From: Mytilisepta virgata
Lineage: Eukaryota > Mollusca > Bivalvia > Mytilida > Mytilidae
Reading direction: 5' to 3'
DNA length: 64,000 bases
NCBI GenBank assembly: GCA_028015205.1
Contig: CM051512.1
Location: 8,306,255-8,370,254, forward strand
Each line of letters opens with the position of its first letter. The first letter of the stretch is position 1. Position numbers and translations under genes: made by a program. Positions 36,600 through 47,353 of this stretch are shown piece after piece. The notes beneath the pieces were generated by a model. It saw only the letters and a program-made list of their open reading frames with translations, was not told where the DNA came from and did not search any database.

Positions 36600-37044
36600 G
36601 TGAGGTGGCTATATTTTAAAATGAAAAATTATTATATATTTATTGTGATTTCCGAAAATTTGATGGTCATTTGAAATCAAAATTTTCTGATCTCGAATAA
36701 TGTAGGACTTGCCAACAACAATACTATTGGTCGTCAGGTAGTCGATGCAAATTTTTTAATTGTAATGCACCGTAATGCGTTATATTTTTCAGAGTGTAAT
36801 GCACTAATTTTTGCATGACATGCAATTGTAATTTAATGCATTACATTCTGAAAAAGATGACATAATGTGCATACATTACATGCATTGCATTACATTACTG
36901 GGCTGGTCGGTTTTAAATAGGTCTTTAAATTGAATAGTTCTTCTAATTCCAACGATATGCCAACCCACAGGAGAAATTTTAGCTGAACGATGCACTTATA
37001 TGAGATCAATTATATGAAAGAAAAGTCCAAAGAAAAGGGTCAAA
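36600..37044 (+). pseudogene. Lectin copy C: remnants of exon 1 and exon 3
   Basis: 36655-36750 matches exon 1 of copy B (GATGGTCATTTGAAATCAAA, CTGATCTCGAATAATGTAGG, ACAATACTATTGGTCGTC) with stops and indels. 36952-37044 matches exon 3 (ACGATATGCCAACCCACAGG, GCTGAACGATGCACT, AAAGAAAAGTCCAAAG) and ends at a GTATGT donor-like site, with a frameshift inside. Exon 2 is missing, and only about 200 bp separate the two remnants instead of about 3-6 kb, so a deletion has joined them. Also homologous upstream of exon 1 (CATTCCGATGTTCAAACG). Confidence 0.75.
36757..36900. mobile_element. Short inverted-repeat insertion rich in TAATGCATTACA
   Basis: Words TGTAATGCAC, TTTTTCAGAGTGTAATGCAC and the inverse TGCATTACATTCTGAAAAA make a foldback of about 140 bp. 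It follows directly where the exon 1 similarity of lectin copy C breaks off, so it probably inserted into that exon. Confidence 0.5.
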
Positions 37045-37239
37045 GTATGTAATGTTAAGGTAATGTAGGATTAAAGGGCACAATGCATGAATGGTGTGTG
37101 TTTCTTTACTTTTTCATATATATTTTGTTGCATGTGTTTGTTGTACCCTGCAGTTTTAATAAGGAGATGATCCTTTTAATAATCCTATTCAGTTTATGAA
37201 TAAAACAAAAATTGTTTACTCCGAGGCAATTCTAATGGT

Positions 37240-37400
37240 GGACTACTATTTCAAGAAACGAAACGAAACATCAGTGAAACGAAACGAACTGTTTCGTTTT
37301 TTATTTAATAAGTTGCCATAGACAATTACTATTTCAAGAAACGAAACTGTTTCGTTTTGTTTCGTTTCTATTCGTTTCGTGGTTTCGTAATTCAAATTGT
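37240..37400. repeat. GAAACGAAAC / GTTTCGTTTC inverted and direct repeats
   Basis: TACTATTTCAAGAAACGAAAC-type segments start at about 37245 and 37326. Each is followed by runs of GAAAC and then GTTTCG, so each can fold back. No coding. A MITE or a simple-sequence expansion is possible. Confidence 0.6.
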
Positions 37401-37915
37401 ACTGTTTCTTGTTTTAGTAATTAATTTTTTAACTTTCTTGCATATGTAGTCCATTTATATGTATATATATATTTGTGTGTGTGTATGATTGTTTACGTTT
37501 AAATAAGTTTTATTCAGAGTTTTATTTTTAACGTATGATATATTCATGATAAATTTTTATAACTTAAAAATGTTCCTGTGAGATTTTTCCACATAACGAC
37601 TTTAAAGAGAGCCAGTCAATGTAACGGACTCTGTTTTAATGGCATGAGAAATATATATACCTAGAATCAATAGAATATTTACAAATAATATATTGAGGGC
37701 AGAATAAACGGTAAAACTGATATCACAGTCGAACTTTTTTTTAAAAATAATATCACAGATACACTAATAATATCACAGATATACTATTCATCAATGTCAA
37801 TATACATAAAATATTCAGTAAAAGATATCATCTTATATAAAAACACGTCAATTAACAATAACAAAGTTTATAAGATAATGACTAATGACTATACTCAAGA
37901 ACATAGTAAAATAGT

Positions 37916-40900
37916 CTATATTCTGGAGTACAGTCCTACGTCTTTCAAATATTGTAAAAGACGGTCGACAGCGACCACTGTAAATAAATCTTTCATATTG
38001 TTGACTGTGTAGTACCGACGAATTATGTCGGATTTATCCACACAGTCTATTAAAAGGTGTTTCACAGTGTGTCGACATTGGCACGGGATACACCCAGGAG
38101 GCGGCTCATTTTCTAAAATAAAAGAATGAGTCGTCCTGGTGTGGCCAATGCGACATCTAGTTAAAACCACTTGTTCTCTTCGGCTTCTGCCGAAGGAAAA
38201 AACATTTTTGCCAACAGTCGGCTCAACGGCATGTAGTTTATTTTCTGTCAGCAGATCCCACTGGGACTGCCACAGACGTAAAACATATTTATAAATCACA
38301 AGTTTAAAGCCCGTATAAGGCACTGACATATTAGTAATTGGGTCATCTAAAGGATCCTTCGCTATACCATCTACGACTGTGTTTCCTCGGATACCAATAT
38401 GACTTGGTATCCAGATAAAAACTATTTCTTTGCTCATTTGTACAAGTCTTTTATAGAATTCAATAATATGGGCAATTAAAGGGTTTTTATATTTCTGACC
38501 TTCTATAGCCAACAAACATGAAAGAGAATCTGAGCATATAAGGAATTTCAGTTTATCAGACGTTCTGACAAATTTCAAAGCAAGAATGATGGCTCTAGCT
38601 TCTGCAGTAAATATTGAACTGGAAGATGGAAGACGGAGAGTTGCTGCCTGCTGCCCATAGACTGCTGCGGCAGCCACTTTGTCCCCGTCCTTGGATCCAT
38701 CACTATAAATTGAGTCATGAAATGCACATTTTGATTTGATTTCAGCAAAATGTTGCTGAATTATAATTGGGTTTGTTTCAGAATTTTTATGTTTTCTGAG
38801 GTCAAAAATAAATTTCGGTTTGGGTACGAGCCAAGGTGGTGATTGAGGTATATTAATAGGGGCTATTTCATCAAGGTTTAAGTTAGAACCAGAAATATGT
38901 GGTTTCATCCGAATACCAAATGGAGAAATTTTATTTTCATGTTGTTCAAATATATCCTCATAGAGAGGATTGAAAACACAGGCAGGATTTGAAGGATAGG
39001 CTTTCAGCTTGGTTAAATATTGTAAACCAAGTTTTATCCTACGATTATAAAGAGACGGCTCATTCGCCTCTACATATAAACTTTCTACAGGAGATGTTCT
39101 GAACGCCCCCAAGGCCAAACGTAGGCCTTGGTGGTGAACAGTATCCAAAATTTTTATATAGGATTTGCGAGCAGATCCATAAATAATAGAACCATAGTCA
39201 AGTTTCGATCTCACTAAAGATCTATATAAATTTAACAAAATGCTTTTATCAGCGCCCCAGTCAGTGCTGGAAACAACTTTTAAAATGTCCAATGCTTTCA
39301 AGCATTTAGCTTTCAGCATTTTGATATGGGGTAGAAAGGTGAGTTTATTATCAAACAGAAGTCCAAGGAATTTAGTTTCTTTCACAACTTTAATAGGTGC
39401 ATTATAGAGCTTTAGTTCAGGGTCTAAATGCAATTTTCGCTTGTTACAAAAATGCATACAGACGGTTTTTGAGTTGGAAAATTTAAAACCATTTTCTGTT
39501 GCCCACTTTTCAATTTTATTTAAAGATAACTGTAGCTGCCTTTCTATATTGTTCATATTTTTAGCCCTATAACATATCAAAAAGTCATCTACATAGAGGG
39601 AGCCTTCAACATTTTGTTTTAAACTTTTAGCTAAACTGTTTATTTTTATACTAAATAAAGTGACGGAGAGGATACTTCCCTGAGGAACACCCATCTCTTG
39701 TTCAAGTTTCCAAATGGAAGTCAAGTCGCCAGTTTCCCATACATTATTAAGAAGATCTAGAAGCGTTTTAAGAGAAGTGTCAGGAAGGTGTTTCAAAATT
39801 TTATAGTGAATATCATCTGGGCCAGATGCTGTGTCATGGGCTTTCGACAGAGAAATTTTCAGCTCATCCAAACAAAAAGGGCGGTTGTAATCTTCTAAAT
39901 TGTTTGATTTAAAATTGAGTTTCTTTTTCTCAGTTCGGTTTTTAATCCGTTGGAATTCCTGGGAATAGTTCAGAGAAGAAGAATGTTTTGAGAAGGTTTC
40001 ACCGAGTTTATTCGAGATGTCATTTTCTGAGGTCAAAAGAGTTTGGCCATCTTTTAAATAGTGAAGATTGGTCTTTCTGTTTTTACCGTTTATTTTTTGG
40101 ATAAAATTCCAGACTTTATTCATAGGTGTATGAGAGTTTATTTTAGAGACGAAGTTTTGCCAAGATTTGCGCCTCTTTTGTTTAAATGTGCGACGTGCTT
40201 TAGCACGAAATATACGAACATTACTAAGATTGTCAGAGGTTGGATTCGTGTTGAACCGTCGTTCGGCCTTTTTCCTGTGTTTCTTAGCTTCCTCACAGTC
40301 GTCATCGAACCAGGGTTTGCTTGGTTGCTTTGGATTTGTCGAGGTTTTAGCAATGGTCCTCTCAGCTGTCAATACTAAGGTTTCAGTAAATTTTAGGATT
40401 GGATCGAGTACACTATGGAAAATATCTGTTCTAAGTTCATCTCGACAGAGTTGTTCGAACAAAGGCCAATTGGCTTTGTCAAATTTCCAGCGAGCAACTC
40501 TTTGAAAGGTCGAGGGAAATAAATTTTCCAAAATTATGGTCACTTCCACATAAATCATCATGGACTCGCCATGAATAATCCAATAATAGTGAAGGATCAC
40601 AAATTGTTAGGTCAATAGCTGAGTAAGAACCATTCCCCGGATGGAGGGAGGTGTCCGATCCATCGTTAAAAATGCATAAACTTTCCTGATTTAAGAAATC
40701 TTCAATCTTTCTGCCTTTGTCATTTTGAGAGTTACTGCCCCAAATAGGATTATGGGCGTTAAAATCACCCATAAGAAGAAAAGGAGCAGGTAACTGATCT
40801 ATTAAAGATTTAAGTTGATTTATTTCTAAGGGACTGTTTGGAGGGATATAGACTGAACATAATGTAACAGTTTTGTCAAGTGTAGTTCGGACCGCAACTG

Positions 40901-41160
40901 CCTGTAAATCAGTTTTAAGAACTATTTTACTGTGAATGATGTCATTTCTAAACAAGGATGGAAGAGCCACCAGCAGCTCTTTAACCATGTTTCACGTGAG
41001 TACTGTATGGAGAATAATTTTTAATATTTATGTGATCGTTTTCTTTTAAATGAGTTTCTTGAAGACAAAAGGCAACAGGAAGGAAAGTTTGAACAAGTAG
41101 AGATAATTCAATTAAATTTATTTTTAAACCTCGACAATTCCATTGTATGATGGTGTTCAT
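37916..41160 (-). pseudogene. ORF2 of the non-LTR element: EN-RT-RNase H, broken
   Basis: Starts MNTIIQWNCRGL at 41160 with endonuclease motifs WNCRG and CLQETH, and stops at TAA 40983-40981. After a one-base frame change near 40945 the endonuclease continues (GDFNAHNPIWGS, SAIDLTICDP, GSDH) to about 40545. There a small deletion shifts the frame to the last open stretch (894 codons, 40600-37916), which holds the linker, RT, RNase H and a CxxxxHxxxxxxxC-like end. In that stretch the RT N-terminal part (GPDDIHYKILKHLPD) runs to IWK at about codon 298 and then jumps straight to LEQEMGVPQGSIL and YVDD (codons 336-339). The segment expected between them, including the motif A Asp, is absent. RNase H has SDGS (633), the TAEARA Glu (667), CSDS (690) and a terminal Asp (744). 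Confidence 0.85.
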
Positions 41161-42514
41161 ATATGAGGCGCTCGGATGGGAGAGTAGCTCTTTGTGTGTC
41201 GTTCATGTGAACAACTTCTAGTACGTCCATCCGACGCATTGGACTTATTGAGTTGTGGGGCGGAATCCATAGTTCGAACTAATGGATCTCCCCAAATTGA
41301 TTCTATACATTCACCGGATGTTGTATCCATCTGCTCAGAGTCATCATCGAACTCTGTGCAGAGATCGCGATATCTATTAAATTTCATGTTTTTTGTGGTG
41401 ATTTTTGACTTGAATGGGTGGAAGGTTTATATTTGTTGGATGTCTTTTTGTCAGTAGTAGAACTTGGAGGAAGAAAAGAACCAGATGTCTGTGACGAATT
41501 TGATGATCTAGATTGTTTCGGTTGAGACGTTGCTTTCGAAGTTTGAGTTGTAATAGGTACAAGTGTAGGTGCTTCCGTTCCATCACGCCATGTGAAATCT
41601 GTTTGAGTTTCAAATGATCTAGTGTTCACGGGACCTTTAACTTTTTCTGCATAGGAGGTAATAGGAGATGTATTCGAGACCGAGACAAATTTTCGAGCTT
41701 CCATGTAACTTATATTGTTGTTCACTTTAACTTTCTGAATTTCAATTTCTTTTTTATAAAGTTCACAAGATCTTGAGTTAGCCATATGGTTTAAACCGCA
41801 ATTTGAGCATTTTGCATCATTCTGGCAATCGAAAGTAGAATGACCCTCCGTAGAGCATTTAACACATTTTTCTTTACCTTTGCATGAACTTTTTCCATGT
41901 CCAAATGTTTGACATCTAAAACAGCGAATGGGATTTGGTATGTACTTGTCGACTCTGATTCTATATGGACCTATGTAAATGTGTTCAGGTACACTAGGGA
42001 GTTCAAAAGTGAAGAGGTATGTGTTGAGGTTTATGATTTTATTGTCAAACTTTTTAGTGAATCTTTTAACCTTAGTGACAGATTGTGATTTTAGTTCTTG
42101 ACAAATTTCGTCTTCGGTCAATTCAGCAAGATCATGGTCTCTGTCTCGAATCACTCCTTGGCACGTATTGAGTGTTCTGTGAGGAGTAACCGAGATTTTG
42201 ATATCAGATATTGTAGTCAGAGAGAGTAAGTTTTTGGATTGTTGCTGTCGTACACATTCTATTAGGATACTTCCACTTTTTAATTTAGAAACTTTCTTAA
42301 CTTCGCCAGTACAGCCTTGAATAGTTTTGCTCAACAGGAAAGGGGAAATCTTTGTTGCAGGTTTATCATTGTTCAGACTAGTAATTACTAAAAATTTAGA
42401 GAATGAGCCAGAAGTTGTATTTTGTAGTTTAGCTGTGTGTCCGTCGTCATGATGTTCGTCCAGTTTTCGTTTTGAGCTTGTATTTGTTGTGGTTTGTTTA
42501 ATTGAGGAAGCCAT
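41157..42514 (-). CDS. ORF1 of the non-LTR element: gag-like RNA-binding protein with zinc knuckles
   Basis: Nucleocapsid-like partner of ORF2, expected to bind element RNA. I place the start at the Met of MASSIKQTTTNT (42514-42512) rather than at the upstream Met at 42601, because relatives begin with a short Ser/Thr/Lys-rich tail and the upstream stretch lies in the GC-rich 5' region. Counted from this start, three CCHC-type knuckles lie at about residues 198-211 (CFRCQTFGHGKSSC), 217-230 (CVKCSTEGHSTFDC) and 236-250 (CSNCGLNHMANSRSC). A Ser/Thr/Lys-rich C-terminus follows. The frame stops at TGA 41386-41384, but an overlapping frame (41387-41157) continues with MKFNRYRDLCTEFDDDSEQM and ESIWGDPLV up to the ORF2 start. 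That stretch looks like the true C-terminus displaced by a frameshift. Only this break is evident in ORF1. Confidence 0.75.
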
Positions 42515-43200
42515 GCTAATTGTTTTATGTTTCGTTATCCTTGCTCCCCGCCCACCTCGGAGCAGCACCAACACGATGTATGCTTGCCGCATTTGCGACA
42601 AGCAACAGGGCTACAAGGACAAGATACTCGTATGGAGTACTTTTGACGGGCGCAAGCCTCGTGTCAGGGGTTACCTGACGAGACAACCGCCCAAAGTAAC
42701 ATCCACACGATTGACCCATGAGCCACGGCCTTCTTAAACCCAACCTATATAAATGGTACTATTGTTGTACACCTTGGAAACAGGTCAGGTTCAAGGGCTT
42801 GGCATGACCAGCCGATTGATCAGGACCGGGCCCATCCGACCGCCCGTTTAAGATAAAGTAAGGGCCAAAGTGGCGTGTTTCAGCCACCAGGATCCCGTCC
42901 TCTATCCTTACGGGTATCCACACACGGCAAACATGTGGCCTCATTAAGCCGAGGAAGCCTTACCCCATTAGCCACCGCCTTCTCTGCTGATTCAATCAGT
43001 GGTTACCCTCAAAGACCCCAGAACCAAATCATCAACCTCATGTGATACATGCAGACCACCCTTACCCGACCCATTGTATCGAGGCGTCATAAAGGGTTCA
43101 TATGGGTCCTTTCAGACAACCACGAGAAAACAGCAGAGGGCTAGACATGACCAGTTACTGGCCAGACCGGGGCCATCCTGCCAGTTTTAGAGCTGGTTGT
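42515..43200 (-). promoter_or_regulatory. GC-rich 5' region of the non-LTR element
   Basis: Clearly GC-richer than the surroundings. A block at about 42800-42965 (GACCAGCCGATTGATC, CACACGGCAAACATGTGGCC, AAGCCGAGGA) recurs in diverged form at 43460-43650 (GACCAGCCGATTGACCG, CACACGGCAAACATGTCGCC, CAAGCCGAGGA). I infer repeated 5' UTR or promoter monomers of the element, but a separate repeat is equally possible. Confidence 0.45.
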
Positions 43201-43439
43201 GGTTATTCAAAAAATTTCTAAAACCGAAAAGTGTAGACATTGTTGACACAAATAAGACATACAATTTAGATTTGAATATTGAGAAAATAATAAAAACAAA
43301 AATAATGACAAAAATAAAGTTCCAAATTCAAAAGTAAAGACATGTTGAGGTTTGTGACCCATAAGCCAACACCAATCCCGCCAAACAGCAATTTGGAATT
43401 TGATTTATCAATTTGGGGAAAGAAAAAAAAAGCATACAC

Positions 43440-43700
43440 TGTGTTACGAAAAGGGATTGATGTGACCAGCCGATTGACCGAATCGGGTCCATCCGGCCTC
43501 CCGTCTAGGAAAAGATTGTGCCCCAGATGGTGATCGGAACCGTTTTTCCGGCCATCCAGGAACACTCCCTATTACCGACACGGGTTTGCGACACACGGCA
43601 AACATGTCGCCTCTTTAGGGGCCTCTTACGCCAAGCCGAGGAGCTGTGGGCCTATTCTATTGTGTCCCCGGGACCCACACGGGGGGGGGGGGGGGGGGCG
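43440..43700 (-). repeat. Second, diverged copy of the GC-rich block, ending in poly(G)
   Basis: Matches 42800-42965 in order, with a different middle. It ends next to GGGACCCACAC and an 18-base G run (43681-43698). About 460 bp of AT-rich DNA separates the two copies. Confidence 0.6.
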
Positions 43701-44495
43701 ATATTTTAGAAAATACGTGTATCCAAAAAGTCAGTATGTAAATACAACCTGCCCCCCTTTTTTCAACAACCACCACAATGAGGGAGCCATACATGTACAT
43801 TGATGTATTTGTGTAGATGGATATTCGTACACATGGAACAATTTGACTCATTGTCAAGATTTTGTCCTACAAAGTTCATATACAATTTTTTAATTTATTC
43901 GTTCTGCTGATTACATTGCCTTGTTTAAGTGTATGCTTAAATATGAGGCCTCCAAATAATAATGTTTCAAAGTAAGTTCCAGAAATAGAATGTATTGGTG
44001 AAAATAAGCAGCCTTTCTTGTGACCATATGTGCAGTTCTTTCTGATATCCTTTTAATAACACTGAAATATTGAATTTTCGATAAAGTAATTTGAATTTAG
44101 TAAATATTTATGTTTGAGTAATAAGTAAAGAGTCTTTTATCCGTTAAATTCTTTCGAATAATAGTCTTGGTTAAGGTATTTTTATTTTTCCTTGAAATTC
44201 CAGACAACGTTTTTCATTTTGGACCATTACAGATGTATGCAGATAACACTATGAAAGCTTTTCAACTAGTTGTACCTTCCGAAATGTTTAAGTTATAGTG
44301 TTTCATTGTATTAAAAAACGGCGTTTGCATCTACACAATAAAAGTATCGATACAAAGTTTCGAAATTACATTGGAATACATTTATGAAGACAATAACCAC
44401 TCATATACTAATATCCGAGGCGTATTCATAGTAGTGAGGGTAAAAACGAACGTTTGATTTTAATGATATTATGAGTCGAACATAGCATCGGATAT
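43700..44495. other. No gene recognised
   Basis: AT-rich spacer between the retrotransposon-associated repeats and the hammerhead repeat; no ORF with motifs. Confidence 0.5.
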
Positions 44496-44499
44496 GAAG

Positions 44500-44995
44500 T
44501 ATAATTTTGTATTGCACATGGTAGATCTCCTTAGCTGAAATTTGGCTTTCTATTTCGGTATAGTATAAATTTACTATATCTAATATTAGTATCTTTGGAT
44601 TGTTATTTTGAAACTCCTGGGATGATGCCTCTGCTGGTGGACCCTAGGTCCCCGAGGGTACTCGCCAACCCAGTCGTCAGACTTGTCTGACATGATTATT
44701 AATTGATTTCTTACAGAAATTACCAGTATTTAACAAAATTCAAAAATAATAGAAATACTAAGGGTTCATTCCTTGTATTGCACATAGTAGATCTCCGTAG
44801 CTGAAATTTGGCTTCCTATTTCGGTATTTTTGGTGAGTACTTCTTGTTTAATATAAGTTTGGTTTTTGGTCTTCCAAATGTTTCGGTTTTAATGCTGCTG
44901 ATGAGAGGTAACTCCTTGAAATGCGTCGTATACAGCATATTATAAATTTACTATATCTAATATTAGTATCTTTGGATTGTTATTTTGAAGAAAAA
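44500..44995 (+). mobile_element. Hammerhead-bearing tandem repeat (retrozyme-like), subfamily 1, 5' truncated dimer
   Basis: Two units: 44500-44713 has an internal deletion that removed its ribozyme (TTTCGGTATAGTATAAATTT join), and 44714-44995 is a second unit with an intact ribozyme. Shared blocks are CCTTGTATTGCACATGGTAG, GGCTTCCTATTTCGG, ATCTTTGGATTGTTATTTTG and a GC-rich core CCCTAGGTCCCCGAGGGTAC. No ORF. It ends about 50 bp before the similarity of lectin copy D begins. Confidence 0.75.
44892..44938 (+). ncRNA. Type I hammerhead ribozyme, apparently intact
   Basis: Stem I ATGCTG (44892-44897) pairs perfectly with CAGCAT (44933-44938). The core CTGATGA follows at 44898-44904. Stem II GAGG/CCTT (one G-U pair, loop TAACT) leads to GAAA. 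Stem III is ATGC/GTAT around GTC, and T-A at 44931-44932 is the U-H cleavage dinucleotide. Every invariant core base is present and all three stems form. The same 47 bases recur unchanged at 55647-55693. Confidence 0.85.
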
Positions 44996-45044
44996 AACCC
45001 ATTAGCCGATAACAGTCATTGGATTCTCTAGAAATAACCTATGT

Positions 45045-45210
45045 ACCAATGTTCAGACGAGAGATAGTCATGTTATGAAATAAAATATTGTTATACATAA
45101 TATTTATAGCTTTACTCTTTTCCCAAGATTATATGGCCATAAGAAATCAGAAGTTTCTCATCTCGAATGATGTCGGACTGTCTTTATATGACCGTATTGG
45201 AAGATGAACA
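45045..45210 (+). pseudogene. Lectin copy D: exon 1 remnant with promoter-proximal sequence
   Basis: 45128-45205 matches exon 1 of copy B (ATATGGCCATAAGAAATCAG, AAGTTTCTCATCTCGAATGA, TGTCGGACTG) and breaks off after GACCGTATTGGAAG. The region just upstream also matches (GTTCAGACGAGAGATAGTCA). The start codon is lost: ATGAAATAAAAT stands where copy B has ATGAAATGAAAT. Homology resumes at 45200-45730 with intron 1 of copy B (47880-48215 and 49850-49920), so D is a partial segmental duplicate. Confidence 0.75.
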
Positions 45211-45929
45211 TTCAGAATGGATTTCACGAGTCGAAAATTTCAACGTTTGATTAAACCGAACATAATAGTACAACGGATCTGTAAAGGTATTTTATCTACA
45301 AGGTCCTATATTTCCACAATGGTAAATCTTGAATAGTAAAGAAGTCTTAAATTCACCTCTAGGGCCATTTTCTAAAAGGCATTCAGTGCCTTTCAGAATC
45401 CCGGAGGGGGAGGGGGGCACAGTCTTGTCTTATAATTTGATGAAATACTAACTAACAGATAACTTTTAAATTTTTTCTACATACCTGAATATCGCTAAGG
45501 GGGGACAGTTTTTATAGGAATGTGTCATATAAACGTCTTAGGAAAATCTTAGGAAAGTCAACCAGCTGAAGGACACTCAGTTCTGTGAACTTGTGTATGT
45601 TTTTCAGAGACACCTGTCGAAACCGAAACTTTAATTACAGGACACCTGTATAAAATGAACTCTCGTGTCAAAATGTAGAGTGCATATTCTCCAATAGATG
45701 AATACCTGTCATGCGAACAGTTTTTTATGTATTACATTTCATTACGTTGAGGGATAGAACAAAAATACTCTGACGTCATTTGATTTTATATCTTCATTAT
45801 TACACAAAAGTTTTATGATTTAATAGATTATCCTTTGAATCATTTGGAACGAGAATTTCCTTTATTGTAACAATTTAATGTTTACTCAGACGTACAGTTC
45901 ACCTAACTTTTAATACACTTTCTGCTTAC

Positions 45930-47250
45930 CAACAATACAACATATTTTGGAATTCCGATGGATACAAAAGTGTGCCCAGTGTTTTGCTGATTAGTTAATA
46001 TTTTAATAAAAAATTTACTTTCATTAATAAATAAGAAATAGAAATAAAGAACTCTGAAAAGAATAGATGGATGGATGGATGAATTAAGGTAACTGTCCGC
46101 CAGAAGACAGGAAGACATATCACCACACTCGGACACATTATACTGACTCCGAGCCGACCACTTGATCTTTGCTCTTACTCCTAGATACCGCGTGTTTGGC
46201 GGAGAAGCAGCAAGTACCAATTTTAATTTCATTGTTTTGACCCGACCGTGGATCGAACCCGCGACCTTCCGCACTCGAGACGAACACGCTACCACGAGAA
46301 CAACAAGGTGGTTTTATTGAATATAATAGAAAGGAGATATGAAGTAAACGTCAATGAGACAAAAAAATCTGAAATGGAACTTAAAAAAGGGAAAAGAAAG
46401 GTCGCTGTATATTTTTAACAGTGAGACATGCACCAAGAATATATCAACTGATAAGTGCACATGCCTTTGGACAGGCACATAAAAATGTGGCAGGCATAGA
46501 CTAATTTAATCAGTTTTGGAATTATCTAAACAAAAATTGCATTCATCCGAATTGTGTCTTTAATGCCAAGGGCACATAATTTCTACACTATACCAAAACA
46601 CCTACCACTTACAGTTTATAAAACTATTACGAGTAAAAAATTCTGAATCTCTCGAGATGTATCCGTTTCAATAATGTTTTGCAATATCAGCACAAAACAC
46701 TAAAGGTTTGTCATTTTCTATGTTTTGAACGAATTTTTTTATTGACTCTTAATTATCACGGATACCATTCTGTCATTCTTTGGATATGATATATATTCAT
46801 ATGTGGGAATTTATTTTTCGCACCGGTTTTGGTATTGAAATGTATTCTTTTGATAGTCCTTCATAAGTTGGGTTGCAGCTTTACCTAATCTAAATTTTGT
46901 CTATATAAGTTAGGACGTGTTATTCTATTGCTCGGAATGGTATAAAAATTAGAATTGACTGTCCAGAGTTTTGATCAATTAAAAGTTAATCGCATTGAAA
47001 GAAAAAAAAAATTATCATGTAGTACCAAGCTGCTAATTTAGTTTTTAATTCTTATGTTTATTTATTCAATGGGTTGTTTGAATCTCCTGTGATTTTTTTT
47101 TCATTTTCATATAGAAATATTTGAATTGAAACATTTCCGAGTACAAAGTCTAATTCAGTTGAAATGAAATCTTTTTCATTTTTCAAAATCAAATCGTAAC
47201 TAGTCTAGGAATATTGCAGTCTCTTGTCAATGTGAGATTTTCTTATTGGT
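45930..47250 (+). repeat. Segmental duplication block, partner of 56610-58950
   Basis: Co-linear by eye with 56610-58950: ACAAAAGTGTGCCCAGTG, GAAAGGAGATAT, GGACAG-CAC-TAAAA-TGTG, TCGTTTCAATAAT-type, GGTCATTTTCTA, GGGAATTTATTTTT, GTTATTC-ATTGCT-G-AATG, GAGTACAAAGTCTA and TCTAGGAATA-TG. It lies directly upstream of lectin copy B, while the partner lies downstream of it, as expected of tandem duplication of a lectin-plus-spacer unit. The SINE at 46065-46312 is present only here. Confidence 0.7.
46065..46312 (-). mobile_element. tRNA-derived SINE
   Basis: On the minus strand a tRNA-like head has an A-box-like TGGTAGCGTGTT (46294-46283) and a B box GGTTCGATCC (46259-46250). A non-tRNA body follows (ACACGCGGTATCTAGGAGTA, GTCGGCTCGGAGTCAGTATA). 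It ends in a (CATC)n simple tail (46081-46065). The minus-strand open frame across it is a by-product. Absent from the matching position of the duplicate block, so it inserted after the duplication. Confidence 0.75.
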
Positions 47251-47353
47251 GGAAAATATTCAGTGAATTGTGAAAATCCAATAATAATTTGTTAATAATT
47301 TTCAAATAAGAAACAACCGACATTCTGATGTTAGGACGAGTGATGGTCATAGT

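Larger units (their letters stand above)
37916..43000 (-). mobile_element. Jockey/I-superfamily-like non-LTR retrotransposon, degraded
   Basis: Order on the minus strand: GC-richer 5' region (43000-42515), ORF1 nucleocapsid-like with zinc knuckles (42514-41157), and ORF2 with APE-type endonuclease, RT, RNase H and a terminal Cys-His motif (41160-37916). ORF1 and ORF2 overlap by the four bases ATGA (41160-41157). An RNase H domain after RT and a three-knuckle ORF1 point to the jockey/I group; clade placement needs a phylogeny. The 3' end is unclear: a T8 run on the plus strand at about 37735 could be the tail. ORF2 has a nonsense codon, two frame breaks and an internal deletion, so this copy is dead. 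It lies between lectin fragments C and D. Confidence 0.85.

Noticed and set aside
40061..40505. Plus-strand open frames of 105-112 codons
   Set aside because: Antisense shadows of the non-LTR ORF2.
45903..46295. 130-codon minus-strand open frame
   Set aside because: It runs through the tRNA-derived SINE head and body, so it is a by-product of the repeat.
46230..46310. Functional tRNA gene on the minus strand
   Set aside because: The B box is good, but the T stem and acceptor stem do not pair and a SINE body and tail follow, so it is a tRNA-derived retroposon.
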